The notes under the pieces were generated by a model, which saw only the letters and a list, made by a program, of their open reading frames with translations, did not search any database and was not told where the DNA came from. A stretch of 64,000 nucleotides of DNA, taken from positions 47,068,702 through 47,132,701 of the forward strand of contig NC_065881.2 in the NCBI RefSeq assembly GCF_932274485.2, in the 5' to 3' direction. A program made the translations under genes and the position numbers. Below, one piece after another: positions 37,975 through 48,470 of the stretch. This DNA is from Patella vulgata (taxonomy: Eukaryota > Mollusca > Gastropoda > Patellidae). Within the stretch, counting starts at the first letter, position 1; each line of letters opens with the position of its first letter.

Positions 37975-38063
37975 ATCTTTAAATCAAATATATCTTTAAA
38001 TAAATCCAAATGTATCTTTAAGTAAAATCAAATGTATCTTTAAGTAAAATCAAATGTATCTTT
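37975..38063 (+). repeat. 22-bp tandem repeat, about 4 units
   Basis: ATCTTTAAGTAAAATCAAAT plus GT is repeated exactly at 38014-38035 and 38036-38057. A variant unit precedes it at 37992, with a partial unit at 37975 and a partial unit after 38058. Confidence 0.9.
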
Positions 38064-38493
38064 CACTGGGGTAAAATCTTTAACTCATTGCAAGTACGAT
38101 AAATAGAAAGTAATTAATTACATGCCATTAAATCTTACACACAATCAATTGATGGCAGACAAGATTGACTTTATAGGTAGGCAAAGTGGAAGTATGTTAC
38201 TGTTTTCCTTAAAAAAACATCACGTAAGTAAATGAGAAATCAAATATTTATAATGTCTAACAACGGACCAGACATTGATCCCTGAAGATTCAATTTAATA
38301 TGTTATTAATATAATCACGAACTTTCTGTCCGGTATTCAGTCTCCTTGGAATATAACACATATTTTTTAATTTGTCTGTACAAAGAGTGACAATGAATTT
38401 ATAACTACCTTTGTCATGGGATTTCTGTATTAAATAGTATGAACCCTTATTAACTTCAGACTATATATAATATGAAAAAATCTTAAATGACAA
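38064..38493. other. Unique intergenic DNA
   Basis: AT-rich spacer between the minisatellite and the fold-back element; nothing recognised. Confidence 0.45.
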
Positions 38494-38497
38494 AAAG

Positions 38498-38971
38498 TTT
38501 ACGGTGGCTGATTTAGGAGAGTCGAGCACTCGAGATACTAAGTCGAGCGCTTGAGATATTAAGTCGAGCGGTCGAAATAGTAACGTCGAGAGCTCGAGAA
38601 AGTTAAGGCGAGCGCTCGAGAAAATTAAGTCGAACGTTCGAGATAATACAATCGAACACGTCCCAACCGATGTTTTAAGCTGTATAATTTTGTGCATTAT
38701 TTAATGATAAACATGCAGAATAAAGATATTCATTTGTTTGTTTTTACAGCCCAAAGCTGCAGTGACGGAGCGCCCCCCCCCCAATTATTTCGAGCGCTCG
38801 ACTTAGTATATCGAGCGCTCGACTTAGTATATCGAGTGCTCGACTTAGTATATCGAGCGCCCGACTTAATTATCTCGAGCGCTCGACGTTGTATCTCAAG
38901 TGCCCGACTTAGTATCTCAAGCGCTCGAGATATTATTTTTTTTTTGCGTGTCCTAAATCAGCCACCGTAAA
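38498..38971. mobile_element. Fold-back element: inverted arrays of palindromic 21-bp units
   Basis: The two ends are a perfect 21-bp inverted pair (beginning TTTACGGTGGCTGATTTAG at 38498 and ending 38971). Inside each end is a tandem array of about six or seven units of 21-23 bp. The left array (38521-38651) has units of the form GTCGAGCGCTCGAGATACTAA; the right array (38790-38930) has the complement, TCGAGCGCTCGACTTAGTAT. Each unit centres on the 12-base palindrome TCGAGCGCTCGA, often with one change. A ~138-bp spacer (38652-38789) holds a short C run. Flanks show AAAG on both sides, a possible 4-bp TSD. No transposase; open frames across it reflect the repeats. The architecture resembles fold-back elements. 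Confidence 0.85.
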
Positions 38972-41224
38972 AAAGAGACATTTCAGCTAAGAATTTGTTC
39001 TCAAATATGTTTTCAGAAAAGGAAAACCAAACCAGTTCAAAATCAGAAGAACTAATTATTTTTACCACAACCAAACATTAGTGCAACTCTTCACGTACAA
39101 GAATGAAGTTCGGTTCCAATTCGTATGCGTTTGTAGTATCTGTTTTCATGACAATACTGTTCTATTGAAGTGTAATGTTTGAGATAATAGCAACTGTCAA
39201 GAACACGAGTCATTGTCAGGCATTTATTCAGCAGAAGCAATTATTTTCTTCAACATTTAATTTTACAAACGACAACATTGTCAATATCAATGATTCTTCC
39301 TGTACGACGTCGTCGTAAAATTAGTTTCGTTACTTCCTGAGAACACGTGTTCAAGCTGTCATCATTTTTTCTCTAAATCAACTACTGTTTTTAACTATCT
39401 ACGTCATGTACAATTAAGGCACGTCGCTCGAAATTTGTGTCAAGTAAAAAATGTTATAATAGTGCAAACAGAATAGAAAATCCCTGCTGAATCCCACGTC
39501 ATGAATAATAATGGAAGACTATTTATCCTTCGTCATTTATGATGAAAGTGTCTAGACAAATGATTGTTTACAATTGTATTTAATGAATGTTAAAATTATC
39601 AGGAATCGGAAGCTAGACACCCAATACGGAAAATCAAACAAAGATGGAACAGTACTGGCGATGAACAGGACATTTCTCAGACTAAAACTATCATTAACAA
39701 CGGTTTGACAATGGAACAAAAAATAGGTAATACATCAAGTTGTCTAATGAAAGCTTGCTATATGGAAATTTCGTATATCTTGTAAAACGACATTCAAGAT
39801 AACGAGAACTAAAAGTCGCACTTTATATTGTCGGGAAACAATATTTATTTTCTTTCAGTGCTGGTAATTTAAGTACTTGGATATTAATTAGTATCCACAC
39901 TAGGTTATTTCCAACAGGAGTTAAAATGCCCTTTCATGAACGCTGTTTCTGTTAACACAGACGCGTAAATTATCTAAGCATAGCTTTGAAGAGAAGGTAT
40001 TCAGCATTGACAAAAATGTTAATATATTACAGATGGAGTTGGAAACTGGGCTATACACACAGATTCAGTCCATGATATTTTACTAGAAAACGCTTACTAT
40101 TGTAACAAATAAAACGAAGAACTTTCAAGGTTTAATGAAATTGCAAGTGTCCCGGGGGTATTTAAGATATAAGAACTTTCTGTAGGTTTTGGTATGGAAT
40201 CAATACAGTTACTTTATTATAATTATACTACACCAGTAAACAAACCTAACTGAGATTACAACTACTAATCCGATCATGCGCTCACATGCGCATTATCGTC
40301 TTCATATCTAAAAACAAATGAGTAGCTAAACTTTATTCGATTTTATGAAGGATTATTATCCACTCAATGCAGCAAGCTGGGACAGCTGGATGCGGGTCAG
40401 CCATCTTGTACATGCACCGAAGGTGAAGGCCAACATGTGGAGTTAGAGAAGGTCACACCCTTCGGTGATTCTAATAAAATTCATCGATTTTTCGTACAAG
40501 GTGATTACAATAATTAGTAAAAATATTTTCCTTGGGATCTCAATGAACACATATCTTCTCATTATCTGGAAATAGTTTCTACTGGAAAATACGTTTCCAA
40601 GGAAACCCTTGAGTAAATTAACAAGGCGTGATGTTAATTTGAATCAAGATGCACAAATTAAATTTATTAGAAATTCACCTTAGGTGTATGACTGATGAAA
40701 ATTGATGTAGAAGAATATGACAGTGTCAGGAAATTAATATCTTGTTTCGCATTAGGTGATGGCAGTTATCGTTGATTAAGGACTACGAGCACGGAATATT
40801 AGCCATTTTTTCTAACTCTGCGGTTTTCATTTTTTAGACGTTAGATCTTCTCGGCGATTATCTTATTAGATAAAGAAAATACCGCTACACAAGCGAACAT
40901 AATGACTGGATTTTTTTAGTAACAAGATCTTGTTGAAATTTATCAATATACTATACCATTACTTTATTAATTCTACTTTGTGTAGTTAATCGATATTGTA
41001 GCCTATATATTTGAGCGGGTTCTACATAGTATATCAGTACTTCTATTTAGAGTATGCACATGGGAATCTTCAACGATCTGAATAAAAATCGACCTCTCAC
41101 TACGTCTTATCATTATATTTTGATAACCTTCCACTGGCACAATGAACTCTATTAGGAAATGAATACGGAAGTACCTATAGGGAATGTTATGGTTTAAGCT
41201 AGCATGTAAATAGTAGAGATGGCT
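38972..41224. other. Unique AT-rich intergenic DNA
   Basis: No gene or dispersed repeat recognised. A hairpin with CACCGAAGG / CCTTCGGTG arms lies near 40417-40465. Confidence 0.5.
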
Positions 41225-41230
41225 GTAGTC

Positions 41231-41952
41231 TATGGTGTTCTATTTCGGCCACTTCCCGCGTTGCCCTTGAATAAAGCGACGCGCGACGCAAAATCCGCGT
41301 CGTGCGTCGCCTTGTTCAATGTTAGGATATAGAGAGAAAAAAAAGCGACGGATATTGTTTATAGTTCTGGTGATGAAATGCGCATGTACCATGAGAATTC
41401 ATTTGCAGTTTATTTGCCGTTTGGTATTTTATCTTCAATACAGTAATTTATATTGGACACAAGGAACTGCCATTAATATCCTTTATATAACAACACATTT
41501 CTATATTACCCAGATTATATGTTATATTTCAAATCTCTCTTCTAAACTTAAAATCGTAAACTCTGGCGTAAATGATAACGTTGTGGGTATTGTTTCCGTT
41601 AATTACATCAGTTGTTTTATAGGTTCTCAAGTGTTCTATTATTTATAGTATGAACACTCCTTGACATTTTTACAGACAGAATTAATACGAGAATATTTTT
41701 GTTTTGTGGATATCCTACGATGAATATATTAGCAACCCTGACGAAACCAGATTAAGATAGATGTTGAAAGAATCCAAGATTACATTCACTTCTAAACTAG
41801 TTAACCTAGATACACAGTCTGTAATCATTGAATGAAATATGGGAGCGAAAGTCAGCCACTAGTAGGGCCCTCACAAGCTTATGTGGCGTCCCAGGGCAAA
41901 AGTTTAACATTTTAAAAAGCGGCGCGGCAAGTGGCCGAAATAGAACACCATA
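41231..41952. mobile_element. 722-bp DNA element with 24-bp perfect TIRs
   Basis: Starts TATGGTGTTCTATTTCGGCC at 41231 and ends with the exact complement through 41952. The TIRs match 24 of 24 bases and extend to 30 with one mismatch. GTAGTC flanks both sides (41225-41230 and 41953-41958), a 6-bp TSD. Just inside the left end is a G+C-rich hairpin (41276-41310) with 14-base arms and one mismatch. The single 109-codon frame (41319-41648) has no recognisable domain, so this is probably a non-autonomous DNA transposon. Superfamily not assigned. Perfect TIRs and TSD suggest comparative youth. Confidence 0.88.
41276..41310. repeat. GC-rich subterminal hairpin
   Basis: GCGACGCGCGACGC at 41276-41289 faces GCGTCGTGCGTCGC at 41297-41310 across a 7-base loop, with one mismatched pair. 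It lies 45 bp inside the left end of the 722-bp element and stands out in an AT-rich setting; it may be a transposase-binding or structural subterminal motif. Confidence 0.8.
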
Positions 41953-42362
41953 GTAGTCTGATGTTAAAATTCAGCTCCGCAGCGATACGGGATTTAGGGA
42001 TACATTGGTTTAACCAATCTAGAAGGCGTAAAATTGTCAATATACATGTAAGTATTGGAAAGGTTCTGGTATACATTAACGTGAAATTGGCTGTGGGCTA
42101 ATGGCGATAGTCGAACACATACACAAGAACTGTTCCAATCCACAAAACATTTACCATCAAAATATTTCAGAGGTATTATTATTGATGGAAACATATCGAC
42201 TGTTATGATTACAAATGTTTTTAACTATAAGTTCTAATAATGATAATAGAAAAAACAAAGATATATTATTTGGATTCCCAAATATACGTATATGTCAGCC
42301 TTCATGTTCGCGGTAGAGTTTCTATATAATCGTCTGGGTTTCACACAGCATATGTAGCTATG

Positions 42363-42584
42363 GGAGGGTGGGGCCGATTGGTTTAACCCGTGCTCTTTAG
42401 AACATAGGGTCTGAGAATTAGTCGGGTTTCGTGGGTTCGACTTCGATGAATTAGGTCGCCTGCCTAATCCCCCCCCCCCCGCGTTTCCATTCACTGCTAC
42501 GGATTCATGCGCGCCAGAGAATAATTTAAATGAGATTGTATCATAAGTTAATCCCGAAATGAGCCAGCCCCCTCTATCTCTATG
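42363..42584 (+). mobile_element. tRNA-derived SINE, divergent head, perfect 10-bp TSD
   Basis: TGTAGCTATG occurs at 42353-42362 and identically at 42585-42594. The head has GGGCCGATTGGTTTAACC (A-box-like) and GTGGGTTCGACTTCG (B-box-like), unlike family A. The 3' part (AGTTAATCCCGAAATGAGCC, then a CTCTATCTCT tail) is recognisably the family A end. A run of 12 C lies in the middle. A distinct SINE subfamily sharing the 3' end of family A is the simplest reading. Confidence 0.78.
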
Positions 42585-42655
42585 TGTAGCTATGAGTATT
42601 TATGTTTTTACCTTTTTGGGTCATACGATAAACCAACAATACCAGATTTCACCCC

Positions 42656-42742
42656 AGCACGAATTATTGAAAAAAAAAACCCCAAAATTTCGAAATGATT
42701 TAGTTTGTACTTGAGTGAATGTTAAATCACCTATTTCTGTCT
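42656..42742 (+). mobile_element. SINE family A 3' end, old fragment
   Basis: CACGAATTATTGAAA, TTTCGAAATGATTTAGTTTG and TTGAGTGAATGTTAAATCAC align to the last ~90 bp of the 59.3-kb copy at about 70-75% by eye. No TSD. Confidence 0.6.
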
Positions 42743-42819
42743 TCAAATGGTTTAAATATTATATTCTTAAAAAGCAAAATCTCGGGAAAACAGAGACATG
42801 TAAAAAAGTGATTTTTACT

Positions 42820-42905
42820 TCCAACTTCAAGAGTGGGGGTGTCTTTAACGAGTTGTCGATGGTATACACGAGAACCCGAGACCTCCATACTCACCGAGCC
42901 ACCAA
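42820..42905 (-). mobile_element. Probable SINE head fragment
   Basis: On the minus strand GGTGGCTCGGTGAGTATGG (A-box-like) is followed closely by GGTCTCGGGTTCTCGTG (B-box-like), resembling a family B head with the region between the boxes shortened. Boundaries are approximate. Confidence 0.4.
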
Positions 42906-44395
42906 AAAGTAGTTTAAATACAGTTTTTAAAGCTATATCACCAGGCGTAAATCAGTGTGTACACACATCACATTAATCTATGTTTTATCGGCCATGTTCT
43001 TTAATCCCACGTGTATTTTTTTTATTCCAGACGCACCTCTTAATATTATTAGTTCGACTAAGCTGATTCCAGGATACGTTTGAATAGTTATTTACCAAGC
43101 ATCATCAATCTCTTATTGATCTCTTTTAAACAAAACATTGGCTTGAAAATCTAAAATCGCAATGAAAGAAAGGAAATTCTACTTACACAAAGAGAAAATT
43201 GCTTTGTAAATTTTTCCCTGCATGCTTGGAAAGTTCCATTATAAGTGGATGGGGGGGAATCTAAAACAATAACAACTTAAAAAGCCGTTGAGACTGATTT
43301 TCGATGGCTAGATTTCTTCCCAACTTAATGAAGTATAGGAAAATTACTGCTATTAAAAAGCTATGTAATTTGCTTCGTGCATGCTCTAGAAGTTCCATTA
43401 GAGAAATCTCTATAAGGATATTTCCCAGTGGCTTTCTGGTTACGAGTAGTAAACGGATACGAAATCACAACTCTCACTAATGTACCAACATTAAGATTCA
43501 TTATATGTATACAAAAAACCGAAGTTACATAGGTTTTAACTTTGTACTCGATAGTTAGTTTAGGTTTCGTATAGTCGATCAATACTATCCATGTAATTAA
43601 GATGTAAAAGAATCCGCCGCTAATTTTAGTTTTTCTTTAAGTGAAGGATTTGTTTCTTTATATAATTTGTGTAACTAACGAAATTAGGCAGCTAAAAGAG
43701 CTATGCATGGGCGATGATGTTTGGCTGATAAATTAATTACCGAATAAAGACGATTTCAGAAAATCACGCTGTTATTTTCCTTTTCGTGCAATCCAACGTC
43801 TTTACTATTTAAAGTATTGACATTTGGTGTCTTTAATTGACGTAAAGGCACCAAAAATAAATCTAGTCTTCAGTGGTACTAGTTCTTAACACAAGTCAAT
43901 GTCTATTTACAGACTTGAAATGGCGGCTACAAGTAATTCTAGCAGTCAAGTAGCTTGTCAAAATGCTCCCAGATTAGAAGAATATAAAAAGTCGATGAAA
44001 TATTACAAATAATGCATTTTTAATAGATCAATTAGTTTGTTTGCTTATAGGAATAGTAATTACCGAAACGAAATGGATTTCAGTCATCATTTTAGGGCGA
44101 GATGGCGATTGAAACGAGAATTTTGTGATACGTTCCAAATGCTGACAAATGTAACCGTATATACAAATACTGGATGGTTGAAAGACCGCGACAACATTAA
44201 CACAGTCACCCATTCCCTAACATTTAACAAACATGCGTGTGTGAAACATCTAATCCACCAGAAACACACACGAACAGTAAATATTATTTAAATTATTCTG
44301 CTGTCTACGTCCTTTCCTTTTAAACAGAGCAGCAAAAACCGCCCATTTTAGCTTTGTATTAATAGCCATGCACCAAAGATTAGAAATATTCAGAT
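42906..44395. other. Unique intergenic DNA
   Basis: A weak internal duplication lies at about 43197-43240 and 43360-43405 (both with a TGCATGCT word and AAGTTCCATTA). The overlapping frames around 44028-44291 have no domain similarity. No gene supported. Confidence 0.45.
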
Positions 44396-44408
44396 TCTTT
44401 TGCAAATA

Positions 44409-44756
44409 GAAATGAAATGAAATGTTCAGAACTGGGCTAATGAAGATTGGCATATGCCATACAGTGTGCGATGATGGAAATTTTGAACGGACAGCGGCAC
44501 TACGGTCTACTCTTATATCGAATTCCAACTGTCAAAGGATCTTTTACGTGCACACCAATGTGTACACAGGACCTCGGTTTTCGTCCCATCCGAACGACTA
44601 GACAGCTGTTCTTGTCAGCCCGTCCGTCCGGCATCACTGACAAGGGGGAAGCAAGCCGGAAAATCTGGATTAACTTTATCGGCCAATGTAGGGATCGAAC
44701 ACCCGACCTCCAGACCAGCGAGCCAGCGTCTTACCCACTTAGCCTCTGTGACCCCA
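44409..44756 (-). mobile_element. tRNA-derived SINE, family B, full length, with TSD
   Basis: On the minus strand: TCACAGAGGCTAAGTGGGTA (A-box-like), GGTCGGGTGTTCGATCCC (B box), CTTGTCAGTGATGCCGGACG, GTCTAGTCGTTCGGATGGG, GTGCACGTAAAAGATCC, TTCGATATAAGAGTAG, ending in CATTTCATTTC. TCTTTTGCAAATA (44396-44408) and TCTTTTACAAATA (44757-44769) form a 13-bp TSD with one mismatch. Length 348 bp, equal to the 4.0-kb copy. The GACGTTAAACCCC segment before the tail is shortened here. Confidence 0.88.
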
Positions 44757-44929
44757 TCTTTTACAAATAACATCCGGTTATAATCACCAGTTATTTTTCG
44801 AAAGACATCAATTTTGGACATATAATTTCTTTGACGTTGCTGCCATCGGCAAAGTTGACGGAGGGTGTGATGTTATATTTATGGCTAAATAATTTTAACG
44901 TTATAACCAGACAACAGACATAATCCCCG

Positions 44930-45355
44930 TTTACGCTTGGTCGCGATAAGCGTGCCGTTATCGGCACGGTACCAGGCCGCGATAAATTTCAAGAAATTGA
45001 CCCGTTTATATTACTCTAAAATAACCGGTCTCGGAACCGTGCTAGGCACACCAAATGAGGAGCTCTTCACAGAAAAGTTAATTTCAGTCCCTATGCAAAT
45101 TACCCAAATGAAAATAATTATGGTGGTTGATTTTGACAGAACTGATCTAAGAACTGTAAAAGTTGGCGGGAAAAAAGGTCAAGGTTAATTTGGCGCAGTA
45201 ATCCGTACTGAGAACCGTTCTCAGACCGGATAGCGTTTACACTACGAAAATGTAACGGCCGTGACTGGCACCGTGCCGAAACCACCTCACTTCAGTGGGC
45301 CAAATTGGCACGGTACCCACCCAGTACGACACGCTTCTGTCTGACCTGTTTACAC
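44930..45355. mobile_element. Degenerate palindromic element (candidate MITE)
   Basis: The outer ends are opposed: CCGTTTACGCTT on the left, CTGTTTACACGCTT on the right with related subterminal words. The arms share TCGGCACGGTACCAG (44965 region) with, in inverse orientation, CTGGCACCGTGCCGA (about 45264). CCGGTCTCGGAACCG faces an inverse copy near 45216. A perfect short hairpin CTGAGAACCGTTCTCAG lies at about 45210. The block is distinctly GC-richer than its flanks. No TSD established and no transposase. Confidence 0.5.
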
Positions 45356-47269
45356 GCTTAAAATTTGTAACCCAAACGGGGTTATAGCTATGCAGCTGTA
45401 TGGAGCGAATTCTAATGTACCTTTCCCAAATACAATATTTAAGAAACCACAGCAGTGTTTCGTTTCCAGTTCAGTTATCTCTGAAAAGATAGATTTCCGT
45501 TCATCAAAGTGTCCATTATCACAGGTTGAGTAGACATCTGCTAATACGAACCTTATTGAGTTTGTCTGGAAACGGGTTGAATAACGTATTTCCAATTTTA
45601 AAGCAAGATTAACACATTTGAGCGTGCAACAAATACACGAACAACCGGGGAAAACTTTATTACTGGAACAATAAAAGGAAATAAAAGGATCTGCAATGCT
45701 CATTTCATGTTTGGATTGATCGATAAGTCAATTATGGAAATTGATACCCTCGCCCATATCATAGTAGTAAATACATGAAAGGGTTAGGCATTTCTATACA
45801 CTGTTAAGTCCATTTCAAATGAAGAAAATACAAGCCTAAAGCTGCGGAAAGATGATTTCCAATATCATATTCTCGAGGCAATCAATACATTTCTCGGACT
45901 CGAATAATAGCTAGTATAAATGAAGTGATCATTATATGCAGCGGTTCTGGTATAAAGTGGGCATTAACGGCTAAAATAGGTTATTGAGAAACATAGAGGT
46001 AGTTATATCTAGCTCTAATCGTAAACCAACCCTTGGCACCCAATAATTATACAATCTCACTTCTCTATTTCATATTGAATATCTATAGTCAACATGGAGT
46101 CACAGTTCGTAAGAAATCCTAGCTATTAAATTCTATGTACTGATTGCTATAAAAAAGAATTTCTAGCAAACTAATAATATGGTTCCCACTATTCTATTGG
46201 GGCAACGTGCTTATGAATCCGATATTCTGCAGAAAGACAACACAAACGTATGCTGGTGTCGAATGGACGTCCCATGCTATCTGTGTCCGGAATAACTAAA
46301 CTCCATTACCCAATAGCAAAGGCGCATATTGACTTTAAATTTGTGTTCAGATATTGAATAAAAGAAATCTGTAGACAATGTTGTTTTGGTTAGTTCTTAG
46401 ATATGTAAACAAAGAATATTTGGTATTTTACTGGATATAAGTTGGATAAATATTGATGACGCAACCAGAAGACTGCCAGGAATAGGCATCGTCTATTGGG
46501 CAGACTGTTACACGATATAATTCTAACTCGATCTTAACCTAGTAATGCTTCTTACTTATAGAAATCTGGCTATTTATATTTGATGTAAAAATGCTAATTA
46601 TTATGACTTCATTTCTTAGATATTGTATTTTGAATCATATAAATACAAATTAGACTAATTAGTATTTTATTTAAAGCGTTTTATGTCGTAGCATCTGTCA
46701 GTCCGTCAACAAATGACTTGTGAAGAGGGCATGAGAGGTTGAAGCCCACTCCCCGTCCTGAGATAATCCCTCTTTCCCGAAAACCTTCTGAACGTAATAT
46801 ACACGGATTTTGGTGTGCATTTTGGTGGAGCGACAGGACCAAACCTATCAACAATATACAGAATTCCGTTTCGCAGTTAGTCCCCTTTCCGAAAACAGTT
46901 TCTAATAAATATATTTTTGAATTTGGCGTAAAGCATTAGGATTGTGAGAGGATTAACCCTATTCAATGTGATCAGTAGATTTTCAACATTCTAGGACTTT
47001 CTGTCCCAGATATGAATTATGAATCTGGAAAATCTTGTGAACACGATAGAGATCAGATTCTTTTCAGCCGAACGCAGATCTCAAGTTCGGACGAGTGAAA
47101 ACAAACATTTCTGATGCAAACGTTTGCATTTTAACCCTACAGATCATTTTGCCAAACCGGACACTTTCTGTAGCCTAGCTATTTTCCAGTATGGTGTATA
47201 CATGTTCTTGTAAAAAAACCTTTCCTACACAACTTCTTTTAAAATAAATCGATTTGAACATACTTTCTA
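45356..47269. other. Unique AT-rich intergenic DNA
   Basis: The 117-codon minus frame at 45350-45703 is cysteine-rich by chance composition and starts at the border of the palindromic element; I recognise no family. Nothing else seen. Confidence 0.5.
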
Positions 47270-47640
47270 AAATAATCAATGACTGCATTGCGAATCGGCC
47301 CAACTGAAATCCTATAAAAGATGAGAGACCGATCAATTTTCACTTGAATAATCGTTACAAATTGGGTTTAAGTTGACCTTGCACCGCCATTAAAACTACT
47401 CTTTGCAAATCTTTCATATCTTAAAAGCGTGTAAACAGGAAGTTAGAGATGTTTCGGAATAAAACATATTGACTCAAAAGGTAAATGATCGCCTTTCCAG
47501 TTTCTTAAAGCCCACTAAAAACGCTGGTGCTTCAAAATATTTAATGATAAACGCCATTGTAAGATTGCAATGCAAACACTAACCGTACTGAATAAATTCA
47601 AGCCACGTCGTAAAAACGGAAACATTTAAATTATTTCATG
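47270..47640. promoter_or_regulatory. Possible conserved non-coding / enhancer-like stretch
   Basis: TTGACCTTGCACC at 47373-47385 contains the nuclear-receptor half site TGACCTTG (NR5/ERR-like). TTTGCAAATC at 47402-47411 resembles a POU/octamer site. TGTAAACAGGAAGTT at 47430-47444 joins a forkhead core to an ETS core. Three good sites within ~75 bp is suggestive, not proof. Confidence 0.2.
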
Positions 47641-48168
47641 GAAATAAAACGCATTGAAGGATACTTAACTTAATTGTTTTTACCTAATATTTCAAGGATT
47701 AAATCAATTTTAACCGAATAACCTTTTATTATTATTATTTTATATGGAATTCTTAGAAAATAAGTCTTTTTTTTTTCAAATATGAAAAAAACATTTGATG
47801 TATTTTTCAGATATCATAAATACTTAATTGGCAATGGTCACAGCTGCGGAAAAGGTTTTTCTCAACACGAATCCTAGAAAAGACACATGTCAAAATTAAT
47901 AAGCAATACAATTTATATTAGCTGAATATTGATCTCGAGCGATGGTTGTTGAGAAAAATACAGATTTCCTTTTTTTCTTTTCCCGCAGCAAAACATATTG
48001 TGTTGCCTTGTACCTTATCAACTTCTCTTGGATTAGAAGACTATATTTGGTAAGATTGACTAGCGTTCAGCGGCTAAGGTTTTATATATGGAGCTGAATC
48101 GTTGTCATAATATTATGTGTAAATATGGCAAATGACGCAAGCCAAATACTTGAAGCATTATTTATCAT
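47641..48168. other. Unique intergenic DNA
   Basis: Nothing recognised. Confidence 0.5.
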
Positions 48169-48173
48169 GGCGC

Positions 48174-48180
<7 letters not shown>

Positions 48181-48217
<37 letters not shown>

Positions 48218-48458
48218 GAGAGAGAGATGGGGTTTAACGTCCACTCGACACAAACTAGGTCATTTCGGGACTAACACATGGTTCAATTTTTATTTCAATA
48301 ATTCGCTTGTGCTTAGGGGTCTTTAGCAGTGGGAGGAAACCGGAAGACCCGGAGAAAACCCACGAGGTTGGACAGGCGACCCTAGTCCTTGTCACGTACA
48401 ACCGGGGAATCGAAACCACGCCAGTTGACTCAATGACAAACCTTATGATACAGCGCGC
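48181..48458 (-). mobile_element. SINE family A, (CT)n tail, 12-bp TSD, head truncated
   Basis: Minus-strand order: GCGCGCTGTATCATAAGG, GGCGTGGTTTCGATTCCCC, CCAACCTCGTGGGTTTTC, GGTTTCCTCCCACTGC, CATGTGTTAGTCCCGAAATG, GTCGAGTGGACGTTAAACCC and a long CT tract (the AG run at 48181-48226). TSD: GGCGCCATTCAG at 48169-48180 and GGCGTCATTCAG at 48459-48470. The first ~30 bp with the A box are missing, consistent with slight 5' truncation at insertion. Confidence 0.9.
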
Positions 48459-48470
48459 GGCGTCATTCAG

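Noticed and set aside
38692-38970. Protein with RALDLVYRALDLVY-type repeats
   Set aside because: The apparent peptide repeats are translations of the 21-bp units of the fold-back element; both strands give similar frames.
45350-45703. 117-codon cysteine-containing minus-strand frame
   Set aside because: No recognisable cysteine pattern or signal peptide with a mature domain; begins at the border of a palindromic element.
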